The notes under the pieces: generated by a model
Databases searched by the model: none
Seen by the model: only the letters and a program-made list of their open reading frames with translations
What the model was told of the DNA's origin: nothing
Assembly: GCA_041745535.1 (NCBI GenBank)
Contig: JBGTIS010000389.1
Span: 1-64,000, forward strand
Origin: JBGTIS01 sp041745535
GTDB taxonomy: Bacteria > Bacteroidota > Bacteroidia > Cytophagales > Cyclobacteriaceae
Direction of reading: 5' to 3'
DNA length: 64,000 nt
Made by a program: the position numbers and the translations under genes
Part shown: in pieces, positions 1-9,611 of the stretch
Position numbering within the stretch: position 1 is the first letter of the stretch
Layout of the letters: every line of letters starts with the position of its first letter

Positions 1-24
1 AATTTCTAATCAACTTTTTTTTGA

Positions 25-77
25 TTCTTTTTCCTGTTCCCCCTCTTCCCACTTTCCCTGCCTTCCCTTTTCTCCTT
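25..77. other. Polypyrimidine tract
   Basis: In this 53-base stretch 50 bases are C or T (the purines are at about 36, 51 and 60). It lies in the 259 bases before the first gene end, where no coding region is supported. It could be part of a leader or 3' region of a gene outside the window, or simple low-complexity sequence; no function is assigned. Confidence 0.5.
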
Positions 78-184
78 ATTCGGGTGGGCAAAATTAACTA
101 TTCAGCACTTCCCTATCAATACCTATCTCACTATTTTTTTAATTATTTTCTAACCTTTTAAGAATAGGAAACAATTACTTTTAG

Positions 185-209
185 ATGCTTTTCTTTTGAC
201 GAAAAGCAT
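185..209. repeat. Hairpin-forming inverted repeat
   Basis: ATGCTTTTC at 185-193 is the exact reverse complement of GAAAAGCAT at 201-209, with a 7-base loop. It sits just beyond the acs terminator. On neither strand is it a clean terminator by itself: A-residues follow it on the plus strand and no T-run follows on the minus strand. Confidence 0.5.
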
Positions 210-240
210 AAAAAAAGGTTGCAAAAATACTTTACAACCT
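210..240 (-). terminator. Rho-independent terminator of acs
   Basis: Read on the minus strand, AGGTTG (complement of 235-240) pairs with CAACCT (complement of 216-221) across a 13-base loop and is followed by seven T residues (A-run at 210-216). It starts about 20 bases after the acs stop codon, the expected place and orientation. Confidence 0.7.
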
Positions 241-259
241 ATAAAAAATTTGAAGTTTT

Positions 260-2161
260 TTACACTTTCTCTTTAATAATTTCTTCTACAATGTTAGGGT
301 CAAGTAATGTGGTAGTATCACCCAGATTAGAAGTGTCCCCTTCAGCGATTTTCCGTAAAATCCTACGCATTATTTTACCGGAACGGGTTTTAGGCAATCC
401 TTTTACAAACTGAATTTTATCAGGCTTGGCAATTTTACCAATTTCATTGGCAACAGTGGTAATGATCGCGTCCCGTAATTCTTTTTCATTTGAAGGCTCT
501 TCTTTACAAATCACATATGCATAAATTCCCTGCCCTTTGATATCATGCGGATACCCTACCACAGCCGACTCAACCACATTTTTATTTTGGTTAATCGCGT
601 TTTCAATTTCCGCGGTTCCAAATCTATGTCCAGAAACATTAATTACATCATCAACCCGACCAATAATTCTGTATAAGCCTTCTTCGTCTCTTCTGGCTCC
701 GTCACCGGTAAAATAATATCCTTTAAATGAAGAAAAATAGGTAGTACGGCATCGTTCATGATCACCATAAGTAGTTCTTATGATAGAAGGCCAAGGAAAC
801 TTAACGCATAACAATCCTTCTACGCCATTTTCTGTAATCACATTTCCATCCGCATCTAATAAAACAGGCTGAATACCAGGAAGCGGAAGGGTAGCATAAC
901 TAGGTTTTGTTTTGGTAATATTAGCTAATGGAGAAATGAGAATGCCGCCGGTTTCTGTTTGCCACCAGGTGTCGACAATTGGGCATTTCTCTTTTCCGAC
1001 ATTAACATGATACCAATGCCAGGCTTCTTCGTTGATAGGCTCGCCTACAGATCCCAGAACTTTTAATGAGGAAAGATTGTAAGACAATACATCATCAATA
1101 TCTCCTCCCATAAGGGAACGAATGGCTGTGGGTGCGGTATAAAAAATATTTACTCCAAATTTATCAACAATTTGCCAGAAACGACCATTATCAGGATAGG
1201 TGGGTACACCTTCAAACATCATGGTGGTAGCCCCAGCCAACAATGGGCCATAAATAATATAGGAATGGCCGGTAATCCAGCCAATGTCCGCCGTGCACCA
1301 GTAAATATCGCTTTCCTCATATTGAAAGACGTTTCTGAAAGAATAATCAGTGTATACCATGTACCCTCCACAGGTATGCACCACTCCCTTCGGCTTTCCA
1401 GTGGAACCAGAAGTATAAAGAACAAACAACATATCTTCCGAATCCATGATTTCGGGTTCGCATACAGGTGAGGCAGCTTTTAAGGCATCGTTTATAATTA
1501 CATCCCTGCCTTTTGTTATTTCAACCGGATACGCTGATATGTGATCTACAACCAAAACCTTTTCAACAGTTGAACATTTTTTAAGGGCTTCATCTACTAC
1601 CCGCTTTACCGGCAATTGTTTTAGACCACGGCTCATGCCATCGGCTGTAATGATGATATTACAGGAAGCATCGTTGATGCGATCGGCAATAGCATTAGCG
1701 GAAAAGCCGGCAAATACTACAGAGTGAACTGCCCCGATACGGGCACATGCCAACACAGCAAAAGCTAATTCAGGAATCATAGGCATGTAGATACAAATAC
1801 GATCGCCTTTTTTAGCACCATTATCTTTCAGCACATTGGCAAACTTGCACACCTGCTCGTGTAATTCCTTATAGGTGTAGCGGATAAACTGATCGCGCGG
1901 ATCGTTAGGCTCCCAAATTAAGGCTAACTTATTTCCTCTGGTTTTAAGATGCCGATCGAGGCAATTTTCGGTGATATTCAGTTTACCATTTACAAACCAC
2001 TTAATATCTGGTTTATCAAAATTCCATTCCAGCACTTTATCCCATTTTTTGCGCCAGGTAAAGTGCTCTGCGATATTGCTCCAAAATTCTTCCGGATTCT
2101 CAACACTTTCTTTATACTTTTCCTGATAATCTTCGAAAGAGGTTATTTGGTAATTACTCAT
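260..2161 (-). CDS. acs: Acetyl-CoA synthetase
   Basis: AMP-forming acetate-CoA ligase, which activates acetate to acetyl-CoA through acetyl-AMP in the cytoplasm. The 633 residues match the usual family length (about 630-650). The adenylate-forming P-loop motif YTSGSTGKPKG lies at about 249-259 and the substrate/adenylate motif WWQTETGG at about 399-406. The C-terminal motif TRSGKIMRR contains the catalytic lysine at about 596, which in this family is the site of inhibitory acetylation. The N-terminal ACAS_N segment is also present. It is transcribed in the same direction as the malic enzyme gene 112 bases upstream, so both act around acetate and C4/C3 metabolism. A good terminator follows at 210-240. 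Confidence 0.97.
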   Translation of the reverse strand: MSNYQITSFEDYQEKYKESVENPEEFWSNIAEHFTWRKKWDKVLEWNFDKPDIKWFVNGKLNITENCLDRHLKTRGNKLALIWEPNDPRDQFIRYTYKELHEQVCKFANVLKDNGAKKGDRICIYMPMIPELAFAVLACARIGAVHSVVFAGFSANAIADRINDASCNIIITADGMSRGLKQLPVKRVVDEALKKCSTVEKVLVVDHISAYPVEITKGRDVIINDALKAASPVCEPEIMDSEDMLFVLYTSGSTGKPKGVVHTCGGYMVYTDYSFRNVFQYEESDIYWCTADIGWITGHSYIIYGPLLAGATTMMFEGVPTYPDNGRFWQIVDKFGVNIFYTAPTAIRSLMGGDIDDVLSYNLSSLKVLGSVGEPINEEAWHWYHVNVGKEKCPIVDTWWQTETGGILISPLANITKTKPSYATLPLPGIQPVLLDADGNVITENGVEGLLCVKFPWPSIIRTTYGDHERCRTTYFSSFKGYYFTGDGARRDEEGLYRIIGRVDDVINVSGHRFGTAEIENAINQNKNVVESAVVGYPHDIKGQGIYAYVICKEEPSNEKELRDAIITTVANEIGKIAKPDKIQFVKGLPKTRSGKIMRRILRKIAEGDTSNLGDTTTLLDPNIVEEIIKEKV

Positions 2162-2273
2162 AGTGATTTATTCGTTTTAGGGTACTTTAACATTTTAAAC
2201 ATCTGACAGAAAGCCTCTTCAATTTTAAGAATTAATCCACAAATTCTTAAATTATGAATCGTCTTTTTCTAAG

Positions 2274-4559
2274 TTAATCAGATACTCTTCTGTTTCCTTC
2301 TACCTGAGCATCTAATACGGCAATAGCTACCATATTAACAATTTCCCTAATATTACTTCCTAACTGTAAAATATGTACAGGTTTTTTCATTCCAAGTAGT
2401 ATAGGCCCAACAGCTTCCGCACCACCAATCTCCATTAACAATTTATAAGCGATATTACCGGAAGTAAGGTCGGGAAAAATTAAGGTATTTACAGTTTGAT
2501 CAATTAAATGGCTAAAGGGGTAGTTCTCCTTTTGTAAATCGTTACTTAAAGCTGTATTAGCCTGAATGTCGCCATCAATCACCAAATCCGGCCACTTTTC
2601 CCGGGCTAACCGGGCTGCATTCGCCGTTTTTTCGGGAACTTCTCCTTTACTTGATCCGAAATTAGAATACGATAAAACCGCAATTTTAGGCTGAATACCA
2701 AAAGAGCGAACCGTATCAGCAGTTAGCCCGATAATGTCTACCAGTTCATCTACAGTAGGATTAACATTAACAGTGGTGTCAGAGAAAAAATACGTACTTC
2801 GTTTATTAATAATAATATACATGCCCGCCACCCTTTTTACGTCTTTCCGAACACCAATTATCTGAAGTGCTGGTAATATGGTTTTAGGATAATCGCTGGT
2901 TAAGCCCGAAATAAAGGCATCGGCATCGCCATATTCTACCATGGCTGTTCCAAAGTAATTGCGTGTTCGCATTAATTTAGAAGCCTCCGTGGCCGTCATT
3001 CCTTTTCGTTTTCTTTTCTCATACAGCAATCTTCCATAGGCCTTTCTTTTCTCCTTTTCCTTAATTGGATCAATAATCTCACAGGATTCAAGATCTAGTT
3101 TATGTTCTTCAATTAATCGTTTAATTTTAGTTTTATTTCCTAAAAGTATAGGAATGGCCAATTGTTCGTCCTGAATAATTTGTGCGGCCTTCAGGATTTT
3201 TCTGTCTTCGGCTTCCGCGAAAACAACTTTTTTTGTGGGTGTTTGCTTTGCCTTGTTAATTACCTGTGACATCAACTTCTGGTCGATGCCGATTCGTTTT
3301 TGCAATTCAACCTGATATAAGTCCCAGTCAGTAATGGGTTTTCTCGCCAATCCTGAATCCATAGCCGCTTTGGCTACTGCGGGCGAAATAGTAGTAATTA
3401 ATCGGGGATCAAGGGGTTTTGGAATCAGATAGTCTCTTCCAAAAGTAATTTTATCGCTACTGTAAGCTTTATTAACCAGTTCAGGGGTAGGCTCTTTGGC
3501 AAGTTTTGCGATGGCATGTACTGCTGCCAGTTTCATATCCTCGTTGATAGAAACAGCTCTTACATCAAGTGCACCACGAAAAATATAGGGAAACCCCAAT
3601 ACATTGTTTACCTGATTGGGATGGTCCGACCGACCGGTGGCCATTATAATATCCTGTCTGCTTTGCATGGCCAGTTCATAATCAATTTCAGGATCAGGAT
3701 TCGCCAAAGCAAAAACAATGGGATCTCTGGCCATAGATTGTAAATGCTCTGTGCCAATGATATTACCAGCAGAAAGCCCTAAAAACATATCCGCGTTTTG
3801 CATGGCTTCTGCAAGAGTATAAATATCGCGGTTGGTTGCGAATAGGCTTCTATTTTCATCTAAATCTTTACGATCTGCCCTGACCACTCCATCCAGGTCA
3901 CACATAACGATATTTTCTCTTTTTGCCCCTAAAGTTATGTATAATTTACCACAGGCAATGGCTGCAGCCCCAGCTCCGGTAACTACTATTTGCAGTTCTT
4001 CAATTTTTTTATCCACCAATTCCAATGCATTCAGCAGAGCGGCACTTGATATTATGGCAGTGCCATGCTGATCGTCGTGCATCACGGGAATGCTGAGCTT
4101 TTTCTTTAATGCATCTTCAATTTGGAAACATTCAGGGGATTTGATATCTTCTAAATTTATGCCACCAAAAGTTGGCTCCAATGCCTCCACAATTTTTATA
4201 AAATCAATAGGATCTTTAGCATTAACTTCTAAATCAAAAACATCAATACCAGCAAATTTTTTGAAGAGCACTCCTTTCCCTTCCATAACCGGCTTGGAAG
4301 CTTCCGGCCCTATATCGCCCAATCCAAGCACTGCCGTCCCATTGGAAATAACAGCAACTAAGTTGCCCCGGGCGGTATATTTGTAACTATCTTCTACATT
4401 CGCCGCTATTTCTTTACAGGGTTCGGCAACGCCAGGTGAATAGGCCAAAGCCAGGTCAAGCTGAGAACTAAGTAGCTTAGTAGGAACCACCTCAATTTTA
4501 CCTGGTTGGTCCTGAGTATGGTAATTAAGGGCATCTTCCCGCCTGATCTTGATAGACAT
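2274..4559 (-). CDS. maeB: NADP-dependent malic enzyme, MaeB type
   Basis: Oxidative decarboxylation of malate to pyruvate with NAD(P)+ reduction. At 761 residues it is the long MaeB form: an N-terminal malic enzyme domain and NAD(P)-binding domain (residues about 1-420; dinucleotide motif VVTGAGAAA at 192-200; conserved HDDQHGTA near 161-168) fused to a phosphotransacetylase-like domain (about 430-755). In known MaeB proteins the PTA-like domain is regulatory and usually does not make acetyl phosphate; that is family knowledge, not tested here. The reading frame is intact. An AT-rich hairpin (2224-2251) lies between it and acs but lacks a convincing T-run, so readthrough into acs is possible. 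Confidence 0.95.
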   Translation of the reverse strand: MSIKIRREDALNYHTQDQPGKIEVVPTKLLSSQLDLALAYSPGVAEPCKEIAANVEDSYKYTARGNLVAVISNGTAVLGLGDIGPEASKPVMEGKGVLFKKFAGIDVFDLEVNAKDPIDFIKIVEALEPTFGGINLEDIKSPECFQIEDALKKKLSIPVMHDDQHGTAIISSAALLNALELVDKKIEELQIVVTGAGAAAIACGKLYITLGAKRENIVMCDLDGVVRADRKDLDENRSLFATNRDIYTLAEAMQNADMFLGLSAGNIIGTEHLQSMARDPIVFALANPDPEIDYELAMQSRQDIIMATGRSDHPNQVNNVLGFPYIFRGALDVRAVSINEDMKLAAVHAIAKLAKEPTPELVNKAYSSDKITFGRDYLIPKPLDPRLITTISPAVAKAAMDSGLARKPITDWDLYQVELQKRIGIDQKLMSQVINKAKQTPTKKVVFAEAEDRKILKAAQIIQDEQLAIPILLGNKTKIKRLIEEHKLDLESCEIIDPIKEKEKRKAYGRLLYEKRKRKGMTATEASKLMRTRNYFGTAMVEYGDADAFISGLTSDYPKTILPALQIIGVRKDVKRVAGMYIIINKRSTYFFSDTTVNVNPTVDELVDIIGLTADTVRSFGIQPKIAVLSYSNFGSSKGEVPEKTANAARLAREKWPDLVIDGDIQANTALSNDLQKENYPFSHLIDQTVNTLIFPDLTSGNIAYKLLMEIGGAEAVGPILLGMKKPVHILQLGSNIREIVNMVAIAVLDAQVEGNRRVSD

Positions 4560-4601
4560 AAAAGAGTAATTAAGTACAAAAAGTTAATTTTACTAATGCA
4601 A

Positions 4602-4609
4602 CAAAACTA
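4602..4609 (-). promoter_or_regulatory. Possible -7 element for maeB
   Basis: On the minus strand these bases read TAGTTTTG, an exact match to the Bacteroidota -7 consensus TAnnTTTG, about 43 bases before the maeB start codon. No clear -33 TTG was found at the usual distance. Confidence 0.35.
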
Positions 4610-4690
4610 CTTAAATATCCTAATATAAAAAGGAGATTTCTAATTTACATCCTTATAGGCGGAGAAGGAATATACAAGAAAAATAAAATT

Positions 4691-4727
4691 CAAAAAAACC
4701 TCAGCATTTTGCATATAACCAAATGCT
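4691..4727 (-). terminator. Probable terminator of the DUF4837 gene
   Basis: On the minus strand AGCATTT (complement of 4721-4727) and AAATGCT (complement of 4703-4709) form a 7-bp stem. Four bases later comes a run of seven T residues (A-run at 4692-4698). It lies 60 bases after the stop of the upstream lipoprotein gene. Confidence 0.5.
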
Positions 4728-4786
4728 ATTCGCGAAATAAATGTGCAGGGCAAAAAAAATGATCCACTTATGCAGGCATATTAAGA

Positions 4787-5893
4787 TCAGCTTGCTTTTT
4801 GCTGTTTCATTTCTGTTCCAGTTCTAAAAGTTTTTAAGATTGCTTCTATCTCACGGATAAAGGGTCTTTTTTTCTTTCCTGGACAATATAAATATCCTTC
4901 AATATAGTACAACCTTCCTATTTCCTCATCTACGAATGTATAACTTAAAAAAGGTCCGCCCATGGTATTGTTGTTAAGCTTCCACAATCCTCGGGCTTCT
5001 TTGGCGTATTTTCCATTCAGATTAATGGTTTCGGTATACAAGGGTTCAAGAGTTTCAGTAACCATATGCACAACACTATCATCAGCAATGTATTCGCCCA
5101 CTAACTTATCTCGATAAGAAAGAATACTTTCTGGTGAAAAAGCATCTTCAGAAACGTAGTCTGTATAAGAAATCAGTATACTTTTATCTACTTCCGGATC
5201 TAGCTGTCTTAACCATATAAAATTCTTTTCATCTTTACTAACTTCGTAACCATAAGGCACTTTTATATAGCAATCGTGCTTGCTCATAATTGAGTTGCTA
5301 ATCCCGACTTCGTCTTTCCCCGCATATACTTTTTTAGCTGCACGTTCCACTTCAATTTCGTGAAAATGATTTCTAATCATACTCTGGCTATTACGCATTT
5401 GATTGGCCAGAGAATCAGAAGAGAGGCTGAAAAGGTAAAGCACTTCCTGCCCTTTAGCGAATTCATTTTGTTTGAAATAATAAAATAAATCAGGGTTATC
5501 TTGTATCTGCTGGATAGAATTATCGGTAAAGTAGCTCTGCATTTTTTTACTTGCGGAAGTATTAGTGTCGAAAGTGGTAATGAATACCATATTATTTGCA
5601 CTGCGTAAAACACTGTTTAGCAGAAAAGGATTAACACGGTGAATAGAAAAATAAGGCTCTGGCTGTGGCAAGCCAGGAATGGGCTTTAAAAAAATTTCTC
5701 TGACTTGTTCCCCAACGGGAGTAGTCATCTGGGCGGAATCCATTACAAGGATTATTTCACTTTCACCACCTCTGGAGTTAGGCAAGTTGCTAGAGCTTTT
5801 GCTCCCAGCTTCACAAGAAAATAATACGATAGATACGGCTAAAAGGTAAAAACATTGTTTACCCTGAAAAAATATTTGAGGTATAAAAAGCAT
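4787..5893 (-). CDS. DUF4837 family lipoprotein
   Basis: Predicted lipoprotein of 368 residues. A hydrophobic signal ends in a lipobox (LFSC, cysteine at about residue 27), followed by a Ser/Asn-rich linker typical of Bacteroidota lipoproteins. The rest is a soluble envelope domain matching DUF4837, a family restricted to Bacteroidota whose function is unknown. It lies 64 bases downstream of the lytic transglycosylase gene on the same strand, so co-transcription is likely and a role near the cell wall or outer membrane is possible. No catalytic motif was recognised. Confidence 0.8.
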   Translation of the reverse strand: MLFIPQIFFQGKQCFYLLAVSIVLFSCEAGSKSSSNLPNSRGGESEIILVMDSAQMTTPVGEQVREIFLKPIPGLPQPEPYFSIHRVNPFLLNSVLRSANNMVFITTFDTNTSASKKMQSYFTDNSIQQIQDNPDLFYYFKQNEFAKGQEVLYLFSLSSDSLANQMRNSQSMIRNHFHEIEVERAAKKVYAGKDEVGISNSIMSKHDCYIKVPYGYEVSKDEKNFIWLRQLDPEVDKSILISYTDYVSEDAFSPESILSYRDKLVGEYIADDSVVHMVTETLEPLYTETINLNGKYAKEARGLWKLNNNTMGGPFLSYTFVDEEIGRLYYIEGYLYCPGKKKRPFIREIEAILKTFRTGTEMKQQKAS

Positions 5894-5957
5894 TATTTGG
5901 TAGTATAGTGGTTTTAACTGTCATAAAGTAAATACGATTTTATTACCATCCGGTTGG

Positions 5958-7628
5958 TTACTTGCCAATAACCAGTTTCTGGCCGGGCGTAATTTTATTA
6001 GACCTTAAATTATTAAGTTCCTTTATTTTCTGGATACTCACTCCTTCATACTTCAAAGAAATTTCCCACAGTGAATCTCCTGGTTGAACAACATGAATTT
6101 TATTAGAATTTTGTGACACTTTGGCAGTTGCCAGTTGGTTATTAATAGAATTAGAAGTTCCGGCGTTGGTCCAGATAACCAAATCCTGCCCGGCATAAAT
6201 GCGGTTGCCAGAAATTTTGTTCCAGGTGCGCAAATCGGATGTATATACATGATATCGCTCCGCTATAGAACCAAGCGCATCGCCACTCTTCACTTTATAA
6301 ATTACCTTATGGCGATAGTCTGACTTGGTTGAACTGGCAACACTTTTATTATCGCTGCTGCTTGGCTTTGGTGCGGCAACCGAGGTTACGGCCACCTGTG
6401 TTTGGTAATTATCATTACCTGATTTGGTCCAAACAACTAATTTCTGACCTTCATAAATCCGGCTTCCCTTTATATTGTTCCATTCTCGCAGGTCTGCCGT
6501 ATAAACATGATACTTTTGCGCGATGCTACCCAATGCATCTCCTCTCCTAACCCGGTAAACAACTTTTTCTTTGCCATAGGTACTTCCTGGTGTATCCTGA
6601 GTAAGCACCTGATATTGTTCCTGATTTATTTTTCCAATATCCAATAAAATAGAATCGAAATTAACCGCCATAAAATCCATTTTATCAGCAGGGATGAGTA
6701 ATGGATAGTTATTGGCTTTATCGGATACCGCCCCTCTTCTCAATTCTGGATTGAGCTTTATAAGATCTTCCTCACATACATCAATTTTTTCTGCCAAAAG
6801 CTTTAAGCTCAAAAACTGGCTAACCATAAGTGTATCGGCCAGCATGGCATATTCACGTTCATCTTGTTGTAAGTTATGCTCTTCCATGTAGTTCATGGCG
6901 TAAACAATAGCTACAAATTGCGGAACATATGACCGGGTTTCTCTAGGTAAATAGGGATAAATCGCCCAGAAATCTCTTTTATAACCTGATCGTCTGATTG
7001 CTTTCCGAACATTACCGGGCCCTGCGTTATAAGCTGCTAATGCTAATTCCCAATCGTCGAACATATTGTAAAGATCACGCAGATATTTACATGCTGCCTC
7101 TGTAGATTTTTCAGCATTTTGCCGTTCATCAACATACCAGTCCTGGTCCAGACCAAACAACCGCCCTGTGCTCGGCATAAACTGCCATAAGCCTACAGCG
7201 GCCACTCTTGATTTCGCAATTGGATTAAGGCCGGATTCTACGATCGACAAATATTTTAATTCGTCGGGCAGGTTATATTTTTTTAGATACTTCTCAAATA
7301 CGGGAAAATAGAGTTCTTTTCTTCGAATTACCATTTTGGTGTAAGACCTGTCCTTGATGGTAAAGTAATCAATAAAAGATTTTACCTTTTCATTGTAGTG
7401 CAACGGCATTTCAGACTCAATACAACTGATTCTGTCCTCTACCAGACTGTAAGAAGCATCCGGGATGTATTCGTAATCGTAAGAAGGTTCAAATAATTCT
7501 AATTCAGAACTATTTTGGTTATCTACTAAACCATTTAATATTATTTCCTGACTGTAAACAGGAGAAAAAAAGGTAACTATTAATAGTAGTCCCAACAAAG
7601 CTGAAGTAGTTTTTTTCAAATCGTGCAT
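5958..7628 (-). CDS. MltD-like lytic transglycosylase with three LysM domains
   Basis: Membrane-bound/secreted peptidoglycan lytic transglycosylase. I chose the ATG at 7628 because it begins a normal Sec signal (HDLKKTTS... ending VYSQ); an ATG at 7664 would add 12 residues. The SLT domain follows, with the catalytic glutamate in SIVESGLNP and the GLWQFMPSTG and AYNAGPG motifs. Three C-terminal LysM domains bind peptidoglycan glycans. The first two are near duplicates (both contain RGDALGSIA- or SGDALGSIA-like and YHVYT- segments), while the third is the diverged classical form (PGDSLWEIS). Family activity is cleavage of the MurNAc-GlcNAc bond to give 1,6-anhydro-MurNAc products. Confidence 0.93.
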   Translation of the reverse strand: MHDLKKTTSALLGLLLIVTFFSPVYSQEIILNGLVDNQNSSELELFEPSYDYEYIPDASYSLVEDRISCIESEMPLHYNEKVKSFIDYFTIKDRSYTKMVIRRKELYFPVFEKYLKKYNLPDELKYLSIVESGLNPIAKSRVAAVGLWQFMPSTGRLFGLDQDWYVDERQNAEKSTEAACKYLRDLYNMFDDWELALAAYNAGPGNVRKAIRRSGYKRDFWAIYPYLPRETRSYVPQFVAIVYAMNYMEEHNLQQDEREYAMLADTLMVSQFLSLKLLAEKIDVCEEDLIKLNPELRRGAVSDKANNYPLLIPADKMDFMAVNFDSILLDIGKINQEQYQVLTQDTPGSTYGKEKVVYRVRRGDALGSIAQKYHVYTADLREWNNIKGSRIYEGQKLVVWTKSGNDNYQTQVAVTSVAAPKPSSSDNKSVASSTKSDYRHKVIYKVKSGDALGSIAERYHVYTSDLRTWNKISGNRIYAGQDLVIWTNAGTSNSINNQLATAKVSQNSNKIHVVQPGDSLWEISLKYEGVSIQKIKELNNLRSNKITPGQKLVIGK

Positions 7629-7753
7629 GTTGCCTGTGTTGTAAATCGAAATGTGTTTAAACAAACCTTTAAATTACACAATTATTTGCAAATTTTATAC
7701 TAACCTTTCCAGAAAAAAAGCTTCTTGTAAGATACTATTCATTTCAGCTGATT

Positions 7754-9226
7754 TTATTTATTATTTTCTAAAATGTAATTAGCAAACGCGTACAATTTAG
7801 CCTCTTCAAAAGAGTTTGCCATAATCTGTAAACCAACCGGAAGCCCTTCTGCTGTAGAACCATTCGGAATAGAAATCGCGGGAATTCCGGATATGGATGC
7901 CTGCACCGTGAATAAGTCAGCCAGAAACATTTCTAACGGTGAATTAATTTCACCTAACTTAAATGGTGGCGTTGGTGTTGTGGGAAGGATAATAAAATCG
8001 TACTGATTAAAGATTTCCTTTGTTTTATTAATTAGTAACTTCCTGACTTTTAAAGCTTTAGAGTAAAACGCATCGTAATAACTGGCACTTAGCACAAATG
8101 TACCCAAGAGTATTCTTCTCTTTACTTCTTCGCCAAATCCTTCAGAACGTGATTTTTTGTACATAGACATCAAATCATTCGCGTTTGGACTTCGATATCC
8201 GAATTTAATGCCATCGTAACGAGATAGATTCGAACTTGCTTCGGCTGTTGTAAGAATATAATAGGTAGGCAGCGCATATTTCAAAGCCGGAAAATCAACT
8301 GCTTCCACAACATGCCCTTGCTTTTTTAAAAAAGAAATTATCTCCTGAGTATTAGACTTAATTTCCGGTGATAATCCCTCATTATTCAAAGTTTCACTCA
8401 AAAAAGCAATTTTAACTTTTTCATTAAGTTGTATTTCCAAAGAATAACTGGGTACAGGTTCTCTGGAAACCGTACTATCCTGCTCATCCTGTCCCGCGAT
8501 TAATTCCAGTACCAACGCGTTATCTTCTATATTATTACTAATAACACCAATGGTATCAAACGATGATGCATAGGCTACAAGACCATATCTGGATATTCTG
8601 GAATAGGTAGGTTTTAATCCGATTACGCCACAAAAAGCTGCTGGCTGACGAACAGAGCCGCCCGTATCTGAACCTAACGCGATGGTGCATAGGTTGGCTT
8701 GTACAGCCACCGCAGATCCACCAGAAGACCCTCCGGGTACACGTTGGTTATCAACTTCGTTCAAAACGGGACCAAAAGCAGAATTTTCGTTTGATGATCC
8801 CATGGCAAACTCATCGCAGTTTAAACGCCCGATGATAATAGCATCTTCATCGATTAACCGTTGCACGGCAGTGCCTGAGAATTGAGAGGTAAAGCCATTG
8901 AGTATTTTACTGCCTGCCTGAAGGGTATGGTCCTTAAAACAGAGCACATCCTTCAGTCCGATAACCATACCAGCTAATTTACCCTGAGTACCTGAAGAAA
9001 TTTTTTGATCTATCGCATGAGCAGCTTTCAAAGCTTCATTCTCATATACTTCGAGGAAAACATTAAGATGCGATTTACTATGAATGACCGCCAAATAATA
9101 GCGAACCACATCCTTGCAAGAGAGCGTTCCCTCCTGTAGTTTTTGATTAATTTTATAGAAAGACCTGAATACCTGTGGGCTAGTTTTATTGGTTACTGCT
9201 GGTGGTATTTTTAGATCCTTCTTCAA
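7754..9226 (-). CDS. gatA: Glutamyl-tRNA(Gln)/aspartyl-tRNA(Asn) amidotransferase subunit A
   Basis: Amidase-signature subunit of GatCAB, which releases ammonia from glutamine to amidate misacylated tRNA. The Ser-cis-Ser-Lys triad is visible: Lys at about 92 (GLKD), Ser at about 167 in GGSSGGS, and the nucleophile Ser at about 191 in DTGGS. The length of 490 is normal. Its start overlaps the end of tatA by 41 bases in another frame. Homology to the family begins around residue 20, so a slightly later non-ATG start cannot be excluded. gatB and gatC are not adjacent, which is common in this phylum. Confidence 0.95.
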   Translation of the reverse strand: MKKDLKIPPAVTNKTSPQVFRSFYKINQKLQEGTLSCKDVVRYYLAVIHSKSHLNVFLEVYENEALKAAHAIDQKISSGTQGKLAGMVIGLKDVLCFKDHTLQAGSKILNGFTSQFSGTAVQRLIDEDAIIIGRLNCDEFAMGSSNENSAFGPVLNEVDNQRVPGGSSGGSAVAVQANLCTIALGSDTGGSVRQPAAFCGVIGLKPTYSRISRYGLVAYASSFDTIGVISNNIEDNALVLELIAGQDEQDSTVSREPVPSYSLEIQLNEKVKIAFLSETLNNEGLSPEIKSNTQEIISFLKKQGHVVEAVDFPALKYALPTYYILTTAEASSNLSRYDGIKFGYRSPNANDLMSMYKKSRSEGFGEEVKRRILLGTFVLSASYYDAFYSKALKVRKLLINKTKEIFNQYDFIILPTTPTPPFKLGEINSPLEMFLADLFTVQASISGIPAISIPNGSTAEGLPVGLQIMANSFEEAKLYAFANYILENNK

Positions 9227-9395
9227 TTTCTTGCTTTATTTCATTGGTTGCATCTTTAAATTCCCGGATACCTCTACCCAAACCTCTGGCTAATTCGGGT
9301 ATTTTTTTTGCTCCAAAAAACACCAATAAAACCAGCATGATCAAAAGGATTTCCCATCCACCTAGTCCGCCAAAGAATGCTAATACAGTTTGCAT
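9186..9395 (-). CDS. tatA: Twin-arginine translocase subunit TatA/TatE
   Basis: Pore-forming subunit of the Tat system that exports folded proteins. The 69 residues show a single N-terminal transmembrane helix (about 13-28), the conserved [15 protein letters not shown] hinge and amphipathic helix, and an acidic charged tail. The gene overlaps gatA by 41 bases, so the two are likely co-transcribed and possibly translationally coupled. Within this window probable Tat cargo exists: the four DUF1501 proteins and the six-bladed propeller protein all carry RR signal motifs. No tatC is visible here. Confidence 0.93.
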   Translation of the reverse strand: MQTVLAFFGGLGGWEILLIMLVLLVFFGAKKIPELARGLGRGIREFKDATNEIKQEIEEGSKNTTSSNQ

Positions 9396-9433
9396 AATGA
9401 TATATTTATTGATTTAAATAAAATCTGTTTCTG

Positions 9434-9441
9434 TAAAGTTA
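9434..9441 (-). promoter_or_regulatory. Possible -7 element for tatA-gatA
   Basis: The minus strand reads TAACTTTA, seven of eight matches to TAnnTTTG, about 40 bases before the tatA start. A TTG (complement of 9465-9467) lies 23 bases further upstream, slightly long for a -33 element. The remainder of the 216-base interval 9396-9611 shows no gene. Confidence 0.3.
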
Positions 9442-9611
9442 CTTAATATAAGTACGAATTAAAACAAGAAACAGTAATAAGAAAAGTTTAATTAATAAAA
9501 TTTAGTTCGTTTTGTAAATATATTATTTCATTCAATTTCGGCTTTTTTTTGACTTCGATATTTAAGAAGACTTTTGTTAATATGCTTTTGATTTGAAAAA
9601 AAATCTTCTCC

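Noticed and set aside
2224..2251. Terminator between maeB and acs
   Set aside because: The stem is only A/T-rich with one G-C pair and no T-run follows on the minus strand.
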